From CAYNVQ01 sp964400735 (GTDB lineage: Bacteria; Acidobacteriota; Aminicenantia; Aminicenantales; Aminicenantaceae), in contig CAYNVQ010000001.1 in assembly GCA_964400735.1 (NCBI GenBank), positions 186,001 to 250,000 on the forward strand: a stretch of DNA of 64,000 nt, read 5' to 3'. Below the pieces are notes generated by a model. The model was not told where the DNA came from, did no database searches, and saw only the letters and a program-made list of their open reading frames with translations. Position 1 is the first letter of the stretch. Every line of letters begins with the position of its first letter. Below are positions 8,072 through 17,167 of the stretch, piece by piece. Both the position numbers and the translations under genes were made by a program.

Positions 8072-10564
8072 CTATTCCTTCTCATCCACTGGCAGGTTCA
8101 TCTTGCGCAGCAGGTCCTGAAAACGTGGATCATCCCCCAGAAAATCGGTGAAAATAGGTTCGATTATATAGGGCATATTGGGGTCTTTAATCTCGAAGCT
8201 TTTTTCAAGCAATTCAAGTACTTTGTTCTTATTTCCAGCATAGAGATAGGCATGTTCCAGTATACCGGGAGGAAGAAAAATATTGGTATCTCTTGAGAGT
8301 TCTTCAATTGCATTCCCAGCGAAGTTCAAAGCTGACGAGTACCCGTTTTTTTCATATTCTCGATCCATAGCCTCTGCAATCGCAGTTAAACCAAATCCTG
8401 TATAACACCTCTTTACGGCCTTCAGTGCTTCCTCTTCCATCCCTTTTAAGTGCAAAACATCTCTGATAATTGCATGAGCAATTACATCAGCTGGTGATGT
8501 TTTTAGCGTATCTTGGGCCAGCTTAAAAGCATCGTCGTTTCTCCTCGCCATGATTAAAGTAAGTCCATAGATTCCCCTGAACAACAAATTGTAGGGGTCC
8601 ATTCTTATAGCCTGCCCGCCCTGCTCCAATGCCTCTTCCAGACGTCCCATATAGCATAACAAATTCGAATAATATACACGGGCATCCGGATAGTTGGGCT
8701 TTAGTTCGAGTGCACGAAGGAATGCAGCCTCTGCATTCTCCCAATCCCAATCCATCCATGTTCTTATGAGACCCAGCACATAGTGAACCTCTGCCAAGGT
8801 GTTGTCCAAGGAGAGCGCCTTTAATGCGGCCTCCTTCGCATGTCGAGCAGCTTCGCTTGGCAGCACTAACACACCTTGATTCCGTCCTATCCACACCAGG
8901 GCAATCCCCGTATAAGCCAGCGCATAGTCAGGATCACTTTCCAAGGCGGATTCAAAATGCTGCAATGCGGTTTCGATATCCTTTGGAGTCAATTTGTACC
9001 AGTGAGACATGCCTTTGAGATAGGCATCGTAGGCAGCTGGATTAACCTGCTGAGTTCTGGTAAAATGTGTTTTTTCTTCTGATGTAAGCTTGACCTGCAT
9101 CTTATCTGCAATGGACTGGGCCATTTCGCTGTACATAATCAATACATCGGTCATGGCCCGCTCGTATGTTTGTGCCCAGAGGTTACGTTCTTCTGGAAGC
9201 GCATCGATCAACTGTAACCTGATGCGCACATTATCTCCGACGTGATACACTGTCCCTTCTACCAAGGCATCCACGTTCAATTCCTTGGCAATCTCAGGCA
9301 AGGATTTCTCCATTCCTTTATATTCCATAACCGTCGTTCGAGAAATGACTCGCCGCAACCCACTGAGCTGCGCTAGCTGTCCGATCAGTTCATCTGTCAC
9401 ACCATCGACGAAATATTCCTGCTCCGCATCCCCAGTTTGGTTCCTGAGCGGCAGGACTGCAATGGAATCGATCGCTTCTGCACGGCCAGTAAAAAGAGTC
9501 AGAGCCAGCACTGCTATAACAATCACCAATCCACCTGCACCTGCATAAAGTATAGATCTTTTTCGTTTTAGCAATTTCGCTTTCCTCAACCTGGCTTTGA
9601 TCTCTTCTGGAACAATTCCTGCTGAAATTGACTTCAAATCATCCAACAGCTCATCAACCTGTTGATATCTTTTGTCCGCATCCTTCTCTAAAGCCTTGTC
9701 CACAACTTGCTCGATTGATTGGGGAATCTCTGCGTTAACCTCAGTGATAGGCCTAGGTTTATCCTTCCTGATGGCATACACAATGGCCTGCTCGTGCTCT
9801 CCCTTGAATGGCAGCTGCCCCGTGAGAATCTCATACAGAACCACACCCAATGACCAGATATCTGTCCGATGATCGACTTCTTCCCCTTGTGCTTGTTCAG
9901 GAGACATATAGGCAATGGTCCCCATCGCTGTGCCTTCCTGTGTTAACAGAGTGCCCCCCGTCATCCTGGCTAATCCAAAGTCCATGATCTTCGCCTGGTT
10001 GTCCTCTGTGACCATGATGTTGGCACTCTTGATATCCCGGTGCACAACTCCTTTTTTATGCGCTATCTGCAGACCCTGGGCTGCTTGAGTGGCAATCCTG
10101 ATGGCTTCATCCAGCTCCAACGGGCCTGATTCCAGCTTCTTCCTCAAGCTCTGGCCTTCCACGTAGGCCATGGAGATGAAGGTTTTCTCCTCAGCCTCGT
10201 CGAATTCATAGACCGTGCAGATGTTGGGATGATCCAGAGCTGCTGCGGCTTGAGCCTCCCGCATGAATCGGTCTTTGACATCAGGAATGTGTGTCAGCTC
10301 TGGCGGCAGGAACTTGAGGGCAACTGTTCTTTTGAGCTTTGTGTCTTCTGCTTTGTAGACAACTCCCATCCCCCCTCTGCCCAGCTCTTCACTGATTTTG
10401 TATCTTCCTGCAAAAGTACTTCCCTTCTGCAGGCCTGTTGCAGGTGTTGCTATAGTTTTGGTGATGCCGATATCCTTGGAGGGCTGGAGAGAAGTGGCAC
10501 ATTCTCCGCAAAACTTCTGTGTATCTGGATTTTCCGCCTGACACTTAGGGCATTTTACTGACAC
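8072..10564 (-). CDS. zinc-ribbon Ser/Thr protein kinase with TPR C-terminal region
   Basis: An 830-residue membrane kinase of the PknB/Hanks type. The order is a zinc ribbon (CPKC and CGEC, residues 5-22), a kinase domain from about residue 54 to 315, one membrane helix near residues 340-361, a TolB/FlgO-like segment starting IAVLPLRNQTGD, then TPR repeats to the end. The kinase appears catalytically complete: glycine loop GRGGMG, lysine in VALKF, VHRDIKSAN, DFGLAR and MSPEQ. The start is GTG at 10564 with a GGGGAG site upstream, and a sigma-70-like promoter is visible at 10595-10622. The C-terminus abuts a decayed tail in another frame. Such kinases usually phosphorylate cytoplasmic targets in response to a signal; the target is unknown. 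Confidence 0.9.
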   Translation of the reverse strand: MSVKCPKCQAENPDTQKFCGECATSLQPSKDIGITKTIATPATGLQKGSTFAGRYKISEELGRGGMGVVYKAEDTKLKRTVALKFLPPELTHIPDVKDRFMREAQAAAALDHPNICTVYEFDEAEEKTFISMAYVEGQSLRKKLESGPLELDEAIRIATQAAQGLQIAHKKGVVHRDIKSANIMVTEDNQAKIMDFGLARMTGGTLLTQEGTAMGTIAYMSPEQAQGEEVDHRTDIWSLGVVLYEILTGQLPFKGEHEQAIVYAIRKDKPRPITEVNAEIPQSIEQVVDKALEKDADKRYQQVDELLDDLKSISAGIVPEEIKARLRKAKLLKRKRSILYAGAGGLVIVIAVLALTLFTGRAEAIDSIAVLPLRNQTGDAEQEYFVDGVTDELIGQLAQLSGLRRVISRTTVMEYKGMEKSLPEIAKELNVDALVEGTVYHVGDNVRIRLQLIDALPEERNLWAQTYERAMTDVLIMYSEMAQSIADKMQVKLTSEEKTHFTRTQQVNPAAYDAYLKGMSHWYKLTPKDIETALQHFESALESDPDYALAYTGIALVWIGRNQGVLVLPSEAARHAKEAALKALSLDNTLAEVHYVLGLIRTWMDWDWENAEAAFLRALELKPNYPDARVYYSNLLCYMGRLEEALEQGGQAIRMDPYNLLFRGIYGLTLIMARRNDDAFKLAQDTLKTSPADVIAHAIIRDVLHLKGMEEEALKAVKRCYTGFGLTAIAEAMDREYEKNGYSSALNFAGNAIEELSRDTNIFLPPGILEHAYLYAGNKNKVLELLEKSFEIKDPNMPYIIEPIFTDFLGDDPRFQDLLRKMNLPVDEKE

Positions 10565-10594
10565 TATACTCCCCTGTAATATAGCGATGAGAAT

Positions 10595-10622
10595 ATTATC
10601 AAATTTCGAAACTAGGAGTCAA
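10595..10622 (-). promoter_or_regulatory. predicted sigma-70 promoter of the kinase gene
   Basis: On the minus strand TTGACT (10622-10617) and GATAAT (10600-10595) are separated by 16 bases, about 30 bases before the GTG start. Confidence 0.55.
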
Positions 10623-10837
10623 TCTTATAGATTCATCTGAATTTCCCCAACACCAACAAAATCAAACATATACGGCGTGTTCTAAGCCCCACTACACAAC
10701 GAATTTCCAATGAAGCAGTAGAAGGTATGCTTCATATCAGATCAGCCCCTAGAACAGATCTTCGTAAAAAGGGTCATCTTTCCCAGTGACAGATCCTATC
10801 TATACGATAGTGAATGCTCTTTGTAATCCCCTCTCTT
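10623..10837. other. intergenic stretch with nothing recognised
   Basis: The region between the divergent kinase and HEPN-like genes (10565-10896) holds one predicted promoter at each end. In the centre I see no gene, repeat or strong hairpin. Confidence 0.5.
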
Positions 10838-10866
10838 TTGAAGAGAATTATGTTTTATTATATAAT
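10838..10866 (+). promoter_or_regulatory. predicted sigma-70 promoter of the HEPN-like gene
   Basis: TTGAAG (10838-10843), 17 bases, then a perfect TATAAT (10861-10866). Transcription would start near 10873, which supports the ATG at 10897 rather than any upstream start. Confidence 0.65.
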
Positions 10867-10896
10867 TTTGCCTCACGGTCACATAGGGAGGGTATT

Positions 10897-11448
10897 ATGA
10901 AACTCACCGAAGCATCTGATATCAGGCGATTTCTTACTTTCATTGAGGGAGGCGGAGGGCCAATCTGCTGTAACATTTCTCACCATTTCCAGTACCTTGA
11001 ATTTCTTTACAAGATAAAAAAGATCCACTCTCCGGTCTCCACATCTCAGTCTCTTCTTAACAAAAGTATCATCATTGAGTATTTTGCGATCATAGAGGCT
11101 ATTTTGGATTCCCTTCTCAGATCTCTGGTTGTAAAGTCAAATAAAGGTGTTTTCCAGCTGGAAATACAAGAATATACATCTGCAAAGGAGTTGTTTCGTC
11201 TCGCAAAATGTTATGGAATCATCTCCCCCTCCATCCACACTAGGATAGGCAAGATCCAAGACATTCGGAACCGTATTCACATAAAGCGTACCAAAAAGGG
11301 CAGAAAGCTAGAATACCAAGAATATTCAGACTCTATGCTTAAGGAAAACGAAAACATTTTCAAAGATTTTCTCACTTTTCTATTCAGCAAAAATAACGTT
11401 AACCATAATAATTTTCTTTGGCCTTGGGATGTATCTTCATCATCATAA
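10897..11448 (+). CDS. HEPN-like hypothetical protein
   Basis: A 183-residue protein with a good GGGAGGG ribosome site nine bases before the ATG. An in-frame GTG at 10786 lies upstream of the predicted promoter and is not used here. The middle is helical (IIEYFAIIEAILDSLLRSL) and is followed by IQDIRNRIHIKR. This combination resembles HEPN-type and DUF4145-like helical proteins, whose RNxxxH-like motif can be ribonucleolytic. Here the spacing is R-N-R-I-H, so catalytic activity is uncertain. HEPN proteins often act in toxin-antitoxin or defence settings; no antitoxin partner is visible next to it. The call rests on pattern alone. Confidence 0.5.
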   Translation: MKLTEASDIRRFLTFIEGGGGPICCNISHHFQYLEFLYKIKKIHSPVSTSQSLLNKSIIIEYFAIIEAILDSLLRSLVVKSNKGVFQLEIQEYTSAKELFRLAKCYGIISPSIHTRIGKIQDIRNRIHIKRTKKGRKLEYQEYSDSMLKENENIFKDFLTFLFSKNNVNHNNFLWPWDVSSSS

Positions 11449-11499
11449 TGTTTTTCAGCTAAAAAGGAATCACTCCCCCAGCAGAAGACCATCTCAAGA

Positions 11500-11760
11500 C
11501 ACAGAAGCGAACACCTCTTCGCTCCGAAAGAGTCGGGAGAGAGCCGTTCGTTTCACTCACGCCGCTCTCGCCGACCCTTTCTTCGCCGGTTCCGATCCGA
11601 GCGGGAAAGCAGAGGGGAAAATTCCTTCTCTGCCGAAAGGGAGATCTTTCTTTAGGGCCGAACGGCCCTATTCGCCGGAAGGGGAAGGCTTCGACTTTCC
11701 CGACGGCGGATAAAGGATATAGCTCGCTCCGCTCGCATATCCTTTCTCTTTTTCTTTTTT
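11500..11760 (+). ncRNA. candidate structured RNA with terminal hairpin and T-run
   Basis: A GC-rich stretch between AT-rich flanks contains a series of hairpins: AGCGAA/TTCGCT near 11506-11523, CCGA/TCGG at 11524-11536, GCAGAG/CTCTGC at 11609-11633, a perfect 8-bp stem TAGGGCCG/CGGCCCTA at 11653-11670, CGCCG/CGGCG enclosing GGGAA/TTCCC at 11673-11707, and a 9-bp stem AAAGGATAT/ATATCCTTT at 11712-11744. The last is followed by a run of T residues. No credible protein is encoded. Strand is assigned from the T-run. Confidence 0.45.
11712..11760 (+). terminator. predicted intrinsic terminator
   Basis: A perfect 9-bp stem (11712-11720 with 11736-11744) with a GC-rich inner loop is followed by CTCTTTTTCTTTTTT. 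It could end the HEPN-like transcript or the candidate RNA before it. Confidence 0.65.
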
Positions 11761-11835
11761 CAGGGCGGGATTTTATTTAGATTATATATTTCGTAGAAGG
11801 TATTTCTAATGGGGTCATTAGGTATATCTAATGAC

Positions 11836-12522
11836 TTATGATTTTGACTTATCGAATAATTTGATTATATTTGATATCCCTTTCTGACGAGTGATACTGA
11901 GCCACCCTTTTTGCTCTAGGAGCTTGGTGTTATACCAGATATACCACTCACTCACGCCCATATATTTGCCTATAGTTTTTTTACTTACAAAAGTGGAGGG
12001 ATTCTTCCGGAGATCATTGACCTTACAGTATTTTTGATATAGGGCAAACAATCTGACTGCTGCGTGGGGAACAGACGGATCGCAAAGTAATGCGTGAGGA
12101 ACTTGAGAAAAAAATCCTTCAAATTGTTCCGTTTTTCTGTCTTTTTCTTTCAACCAATCCGGCAAATCCTCTTGCGATGGGGGACTACCTAAAAAATCAT
12201 TTATCTCTTTTGGGGATGGATTGGGGAAGTCAGAAGATAATAGATCTAAATTTTGATCCTTCTCGATATCTATATAAAAATGTCTTTTGATTGGATAGAT
12301 TTCATATCCGGGAAGGGAAGAAACACCTCTGTCCCTATCTTTTTCCCTTGTTTGAGCTTCTCCAGCGTCGCCTTCTGGATCGAAAGTTATTGAAGATGGA
12401 TCATGTTTTTCTTTGTAGCGATGGATTTTCGCTGATATTTGTTCAATGCGGAGACGTTTTTTTCCCGTCTTTCCATATAGAATACCGAGATCATTTTCGT
12501 CAACAATATCATCATAGTCCAT
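11836..12522 (-). CDS. winged-helix (DnaD/RepA-like) DNA-binding protein
   Basis: A 228-residue protein with an acidic, low-complexity N-terminal half and a C-terminal helix-turn-helix: FFSQVPHALLCDPSVPHAAVRLFALYQKYC, then VSKKTIGKYMGVSEWYIWYNTKLLEQKGWL. This layout is seen in plasmid and phage replication or primosome-type proteins, where a pre-helix segment is followed by a winged helix that recognises DNA. The ribosome site is weak. No partner replication gene, origin or partition gene is visible nearby. It may be a remnant of a mobile element or a lone regulator. The function is uncertain. Confidence 0.55.
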   Translation of the reverse strand: MDYDDIVDENDLGILYGKTGKKRLRIEQISAKIHRYKEKHDPSSITFDPEGDAGEAQTREKDRDRGVSSLPGYEIYPIKRHFYIDIEKDQNLDLLSSDFPNPSPKEINDFLGSPPSQEDLPDWLKEKDRKTEQFEGFFSQVPHALLCDPSVPHAAVRLFALYQKYCKVNDLRKNPSTFVSKKTIGKYMGVSEWYIWYNTKLLEQKGWLSITRQKGISNIIKLFDKSKS

Positions 12523-12819
12523 ATTCGAAACTCAATTTCTATCGTTACTGCAAAGGCTCAGACATATGTTTTAACTGATCCTATAAAAAAGCCATGTCTA
12601 TCCCTTAGTCTGTTCATTTTTGGGGCTTATGCACCGGCTCTGGGCTCCGTTTTATGGGGTAATGGACTGAATCCTGTCTTTTTATGACAATTCTCCTTGA
12701 ATTGCGGTTGATATTGTTTCCTTCTCTGGTCCCTGTGCCTGTCATATCAGATCTCTCGAAGGGAGGGGCGAGGCCCCGGGAGCGGAGGAGCCGGTCTCTC
12801 GAGGCCTCTAGGATGAGGT
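12523..12819. other. intergenic stretch with GC-rich hairpins
   Basis: Most of it is featureless. From about 12750 to 12820 there is a GC-rich segment with a perfect GGGGC/GCCCC hairpin (12765-12777), several short purine-rich repeats of GGAGCGGAGGAGC type, and an AGGAT/ATCCT hairpin reaching into the end of the next gene. No T-run follows on either strand, so a terminator role is doubtful. Confidence 0.45.
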
Positions 12820-13347
12820 TTAATCCTCCTCTACGTCCGTTTCCTCTTCTGGTTCTTCTTTTGTCTCGTTTTCTTCATTCTTGTCTTCGTCTTTTCGAAA
12901 ACTCATATCAATCTCCCACTCTTCAAATTCTTCGTCTGCCATCCTGGTGGAAAAACGGATCATAGCTGTTCCAGATAGTTCATCTGCAAAGGCTTCCTTT
13001 CCTTCATCCAAAGCAGTTACATATTTTTTGTAGTCTCCCCCAACTCCATAGCTCTTAAGGTGACGACATAATTCCAAGTGTCCTCGGTGATCACTGTAGG
13101 TTGAGAAGTATGGTCCATAGTCACCAAGACCAGGAGCGCAATCAGCAATAATTTTGCCTTTTTTTTCTTCTGCGTCTGTAATTGCTACAATCCAGCCATC
13201 ACCGCCTCGAATAATCATTCGTAGCATCGGAATTTTGGTGAGACTTTTGGGATAGTGAACTGTATAGATGTACCACCCATCCTCTGATTCCTTAGCCCTG
13301 CCAGCATCACTGCTGACAACATTACTTTGTTCTTGAGTATTTTTCAC
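12820..13347 (-). CDS. hypothetical acidic protein
   Basis: A 175-residue soluble protein that I do not recognise. It starts with GTG preceded by AGGAG at normal spacing. The body contains MLRMIIRGGDGWIVAITDAEEKKGKIIADCAPGLGDYGPYF, and the last 40 residues are almost entirely acidic and lysine residues (KEEPEEETDVEED end). There is no membrane segment or signal peptide. It lies alone in the accessory stretch. No function is proposed. Confidence 0.55.
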   Translation of the reverse strand: MKNTQEQSNVVSSDAGRAKESEDGWYIYTVHYPKSLTKIPMLRMIIRGGDGWIVAITDAEEKKGKIIADCAPGLGDYGPYFSTYSDHRGHLELCRHLKSYGVGGDYKKYVTALDEGKEAFADELSGTAMIRFSTRMADEEFEEWEIDMSFRKDEDKNEENETKEEPEEETDVEED

Positions 13348-13677
13348 TTTACTCTCCTGAAAATATATTTCTATGATTGTAGTTGAAGAGAAAGTGGTGG
13401 GAGATCAAAATTCCGGAGAACTTTGATCAATTCAAAGAGAGTGTCACTAAAGTGCTTTGGAGATGCTTCCCAGAAAAACCTAATTTATGCGTTTGATTCA
13501 AAGCCTCCCCATTCCTAAAAAACGATCATGGAATTAAAAAGAGAAGCTGTTTGATTTCATTTTTTCTTAATGATCAATTTTTGATACAATAGCCTCTCAG
13601 GGATCAGAATAGCAAAAGTATGATATCTCTATCAAACGAAAGAGACCTCGAAAATCAATTTAAAGGAGTTCGCAGGA
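13348..13677. other. intergenic stretch upstream of the M28 peptidase gene
   Basis: 330 bases without a gene. There is an AAAGGAG ribosome site for the next gene near 13661. A TACAAT-like -10 occurs near 13591, but no convincing -35 at standard spacing. No repeats or strong hairpins were seen. Confidence 0.45.
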
Positions 13678-15801
13678 ATGACAAATAGAATCAATAGAGT
13701 TGTTTATTTCTTCGTTTTCCTTTTTTTTCTCTTTCTTACGCCATCGATTTTTCCCCAGGACTATCCCTATCTTGTGAAGGATGACATTCTGAGGATCATA
13801 CAGGATGAAGTCTCAGGAGAAAGAGCCTGGGATATGGTTGCCAAAATTTCCCGTTTTCACAGGATAAGAGGAGGAGGGGAAGGATCTGATTATGACCGCT
13901 GTGTGGAATGGCTGGCTTCAGAGCTGAGAAAATTCGGTTTGAAAGATGTCCAAATAAAAAAATATGCGGCCGATGGCTTCAAGAGTTATTTTCTCTGGGA
14001 TTCGGTAGTCGGTTGGAGGGTGGAAGAAGCGGAACTCTGGCTGCTAGAGCCAGAAAAAACCCTCCTGTCCAGATACTCCGATCAGGCTGTGAGCCTGATG
14101 CCCTATTCTCAAGGCGCCGATATCGAAGCGGAAGTGGTCTTTGTCGGAGAGGGGAAATCGGACAAAGATTATGAAAACTTGGATGTTAGGAATAAAATCG
14201 TCTTTGCTGTGGGAGGAGGGGGATCACAGGTCCATCGAAAAGCTGTACTCGAACGCGGTGCAGCCGGTGTCGTGGTCGGCCCTTCACGGAGGCCGGACCG
14301 TCTGGAGTATGCCGACCTTATCGAGCTCAGCCGCCTTTCTCCAACAGGTAAAGAAAGGGAGAAGACAGGATTTGGTTTTTCCCTTTCCCTGAGACAAGAA
14401 AGGGAGTTGCTCGATCATTTCAAGGGGGGGTATCCTGTCAAAATGATGGCCAAGGTCAAGGCCACGCTGTTCGATGGCTCCATGCCCATTCTTGAAGCCA
14501 AAATAGTGGGGGATGAGTTCCCCAACCAGGAAATCATCATCATGGCTCATCTGGACCACTACAAGCCTGGAGCGAACGATAATGCCTCGGGTTCAGCAGG
14601 GATGGTCGAGATGATTCGGAACATTTTGGCCTTAGTGGGTAGAGAAGATATCCCTTCTTTACGCAGAACACTACGCTTCCTATGGGTACCGGAAATGCAT
14701 GGCACGATTGCCTATCTAAGCGAGCATCAGGATTTGGGCCAAAAGGGAATAGCCGGGATCAATTTAGATATGATCGGAGAAGACTATGCCCTCTGCAGGT
14801 CCAATTTCAACCTCACCTGTGCGCCATACTCGGTTCCCGGCTACATCAACGATTTGATCATCAATCTTCTTCCCTGGTTGGATTCGGGTAACTTCTTTTC
14901 TCCCAGAGGAAGCCGCCATCTCTTTCAGTATCGAATAAGGCCTTTTTCTGGAGGCTCTGATCATATCATGTTTAATGATTCGGCTTTTTCCGTTCCCACC
15001 CCGATGTTCGGTCATGGTGATGTTTTTCATCACACGAATCTCGATACGCCGGATAAATGCGATCCCACAGAATTGAAAAGGATAACCTGTTTGGCCCTAG
15101 CCGCAAGCCTCTATCTAGCTAATGCCAATGACCAGGATGCCTTGAATATAGCCCGGGAGGTGTATAACCAGGCCTGCAACCGCCTGACCGAAAGGACCAG
15201 CAAATCTGTACGAATGATTCATCAGGCCGCTGCAGAGCCTGGCGATAGGAAGAATTTGGCGGAATTATATGCACATGCTTCTCGATATCCATTCGTCCAG
15301 GCCAAAATAGAAAAGCGGAATCTGGGTGAAGTAGAAGAATTGTGTCAGAGCAGAGCAACTATCCAAGCTATCCAAGAACTGGCCAAAGCCTTAGATCATC
15401 AGGCAAGGATAGAGTATGAAAAGACGAACTATTTTTATAGTCTGTTCTTGCATCTCTATGGGATTGACCAAAAAAAATTCCAGCCCGATGAGTATTTCCA
15501 GAGGTCTTCTGTCGTGATTCCTGAGCGCCATTTCAAAGGGCCGTTATCGAGCCGTGTCATGGAGGCGCAGTTGAGCGAAGAATACAAAAAGTGGTATGCA
15601 GAGAACCGGGAGAAAATAGGAAGCCATGCAGAATCTAAACAGTATGAAATCGTCAACCTGATGGATGGAAAGCGCAGCCTCCTGGAGATCAGAGATCTTG
15701 TCTCCTGCGAGTTCGATGAAACCTGCATCGAGTATGTGTTCCGATTCGCTCAGGAACTCAATAGAATCGGACTGGTCTCCTTTAAGATCGGAAAATCCTG
15801 A
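13678..15801 (+). CDS. secreted M28-family metallopeptidase with C-terminal PqqD-like domain
   Basis: A 707-residue exported zinc aminopeptidase. The order is a signal peptide (hydrophobic stretch to about residue 25, ending near FPQDYP), a PA-type inserted region around residues 120-220, the M28 catalytic domain about 270-480, a helical region, and a last 55 residues resembling a PqqD-like winged helix (VNLMDGKRSLLEIRDLV and LNRIGLVSF). Catalytic residues are visible: HLDHYKPGANDNASG, WVPEMHG, NLDMIGED and HHTNLDTPDKC. The unusual feature is the PqqD-like tail, which in RiPP and radical-SAM systems binds leader peptides; here its role is unknown. It would release N-terminal amino acids from peptides outside the cytoplasm. 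Confidence 0.85.
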   Translation: MTNRINRVVYFFVFLFFLFLTPSIFPQDYPYLVKDDILRIIQDEVSGERAWDMVAKISRFHRIRGGGEGSDYDRCVEWLASELRKFGLKDVQIKKYAADGFKSYFLWDSVVGWRVEEAELWLLEPEKTLLSRYSDQAVSLMPYSQGADIEAEVVFVGEGKSDKDYENLDVRNKIVFAVGGGGSQVHRKAVLERGAAGVVVGPSRRPDRLEYADLIELSRLSPTGKEREKTGFGFSLSLRQERELLDHFKGGYPVKMMAKVKATLFDGSMPILEAKIVGDEFPNQEIIIMAHLDHYKPGANDNASGSAGMVEMIRNILALVGREDIPSLRRTLRFLWVPEMHGTIAYLSEHQDLGQKGIAGINLDMIGEDYALCRSNFNLTCAPYSVPGYINDLIINLLPWLDSGNFFSPRGSRHLFQYRIRPFSGGSDHIMFNDSAFSVPTPMFGHGDVFHHTNLDTPDKCDPTELKRITCLALAASLYLANANDQDALNIAREVYNQACNRLTERTSKSVRMIHQAAAEPGDRKNLAELYAHASRYPFVQAKIEKRNLGEVEELCQSRATIQAIQELAKALDHQARIEYEKTNYFYSLFLHLYGIDQKKFQPDEYFQRSSVVIPERHFKGPLSSRVMEAQLSEEYKKWYAENREKIGSHAESKQYEIVNLMDGKRSLLEIRDLVSCEFDETCIEYVFRFAQELNRIGLVSFKIGKS

Positions 15802-15835
15802 TCGTCAAGATCGCCCTCGATCCATTTTTCCCCAA

Positions 15836-17008
15836 TCATAGATTACGGCTTGCGAACTGAAGGGAATTTTTCCTGAATGTATAAAATGCAATAACCACAA
15901 CTCCCAATGCGGTCAGAAAAATGAAAGGGAAGTTGATGCCGAATTTGTCCGAAAGGTAACCCGAAATAAGAACCACGATCGATCCTGTCAGCATCTGGAT
16001 GTTGGCCACGATGCTGAAGGCCAGGACCTGATTTTTCCCCGCAACTTTAGTGGCCACGAATGATTGGAAGGCAGGAAAGAGGAGAAAAAGAAACACCCCA
16101 TACAGAATCAGGCTGATCGCCGCCAATTCTAAGAACCGGGCCGCTCCTAAAAGGAGGAGAAAAAGCGTCGAACCGAAAAAACTTACTAGAGAGACTTTTT
16201 TTCGTCCGATCCGTTTGCTCAGGTACCCAAAAAAATAGGTCATGATGGTTCCAATGCCGATCCAGAGGGCCAGGAAGACACCTGTGCTTCCCAGCGGAAC
16301 CTTGAACCGGTGATTGAAAAGAGAAGGAGCATAATAGACAGTCGTTCCCCAACAGGCCCCCCCGAAAATGAAGCCGAAAATATAAAATTTAATGTCTTTG
16401 AGTGCTTCTATCCAGGCAGACAGATCGGGTCGGATGGAGCTTTCTCTTTTGAGCGAGGTATTTTTTACCAACAGGAAGCTGGATAATCCAAGCACAAGGC
16501 TGATCACAGAGGCCACATAGAGCGGCATTTTCCAGCCGTAAGTTTGAGCGAGGTATCCGGCCGAAATAAAGGCGATGAACACGCCGAGGTTTCCCGAACC
16601 GCTCTGGATGCCCATGGCAAAATCGAGGCCCTGATCAGGATGGGCTTTCGAAACGGTGGCTATACCTATGGGATGGTAAAAACTTGTGAACATGCGCATC
16701 AGGAGATAGAGAAAAATCATGGATGTAAAACTGGCTGCGAAAGTGATCAGGAATACGGAAAAAGAAATCCCCAGGACACTTAATAAGAGCATGTATTTGT
16801 ATTCGAATTTATGGGCGAAATTGGCGATGACGATCTGAAATAAAAAAGTCATCAAAAGGCCAAGATTGGATAAAATGCCGATGTGAGAATATTTCTGAAT
16901 GATGAATTGTTGAGAGAAAAGAAGCGGAAAAATCATGGGAACAGTTACTGTAATGGCATCATTGAAGGCATGGAAAAGAGAGGCAGAGAGGAGTATCTTT
17001 TTTTTCAT
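15836..17008 (-). CDS. MFS transporter
   Basis: A membrane protein of about 390 residues with 12 hydrophobic segments, typical of the major facilitator superfamily. The N-terminal HAFNDAITVTVPMIFPLLF segment and the mid-loop FFGYLSKRIGRKKVSLVSFFG fit the MFS pattern, the latter being the equivalent of the DRxGRR loop. The ATG at 17008 (MKKKILLSAS) is preferred to an upstream TTG at 17035, because the upstream addition is hydrophilic and lacks a ribosome site. It is convergent with the M28 peptidase gene. The substrate is unknown; drug or metabolite efflux is as likely as uptake. Confidence 0.85.
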   Translation of the reverse strand: MKKKILLSASLFHAFNDAITVTVPMIFPLLFSQQFIIQKYSHIGILSNLGLLMTFLFQIVIANFAHKFEYKYMLLLSVLGISFSVFLITFAASFTSMIFLYLLMRMFTSFYHPIGIATVSKAHPDQGLDFAMGIQSGSGNLGVFIAFISAGYLAQTYGWKMPLYVASVISLVLGLSSFLLVKNTSLKRESSIRPDLSAWIEALKDIKFYIFGFIFGGACWGTTVYYAPSLFNHRFKVPLGSTGVFLALWIGIGTIMTYFFGYLSKRIGRKKVSLVSFFGSTLFLLLLGAARFLELAAISLILYGVFLFLLFPAFQSFVATKVAGKNQVLAFSIVANIQMLTGSIVVLISGYLSDKFGINFPFIFLTALGVVVIAFYTFRKNSLQFASRNL

Positions 17009-17167
17009 GAAAGCTGAAAGGTGGATATATACCAAACATGGAGTCTTGTCAATTTACGGCCCTTTCTTGGATTGTCGATTCCGGCTGCCCCAAAGAAAGA
17101 GGCCAGCCATATGACTCCTTCCGTCATGTGAGAAGAATCACAAATGCTTTCATTTTTCTGGTTTGTG

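Noticed and set aside
10786..10896. Longer N-terminus for the HEPN-like gene starting at GTG 10786
   Set aside because: A strong promoter (10838-10866) lies inside this part and there is no ribosome site before the GTG. The ATG at 10897 has both.
11429..11713. 94-codon frame over the hairpin-rich region
   Set aside because: It is Ser/Arg/Pro-rich from GC-rich hairpins, without a ribosome site. The DNA is better explained by structure.
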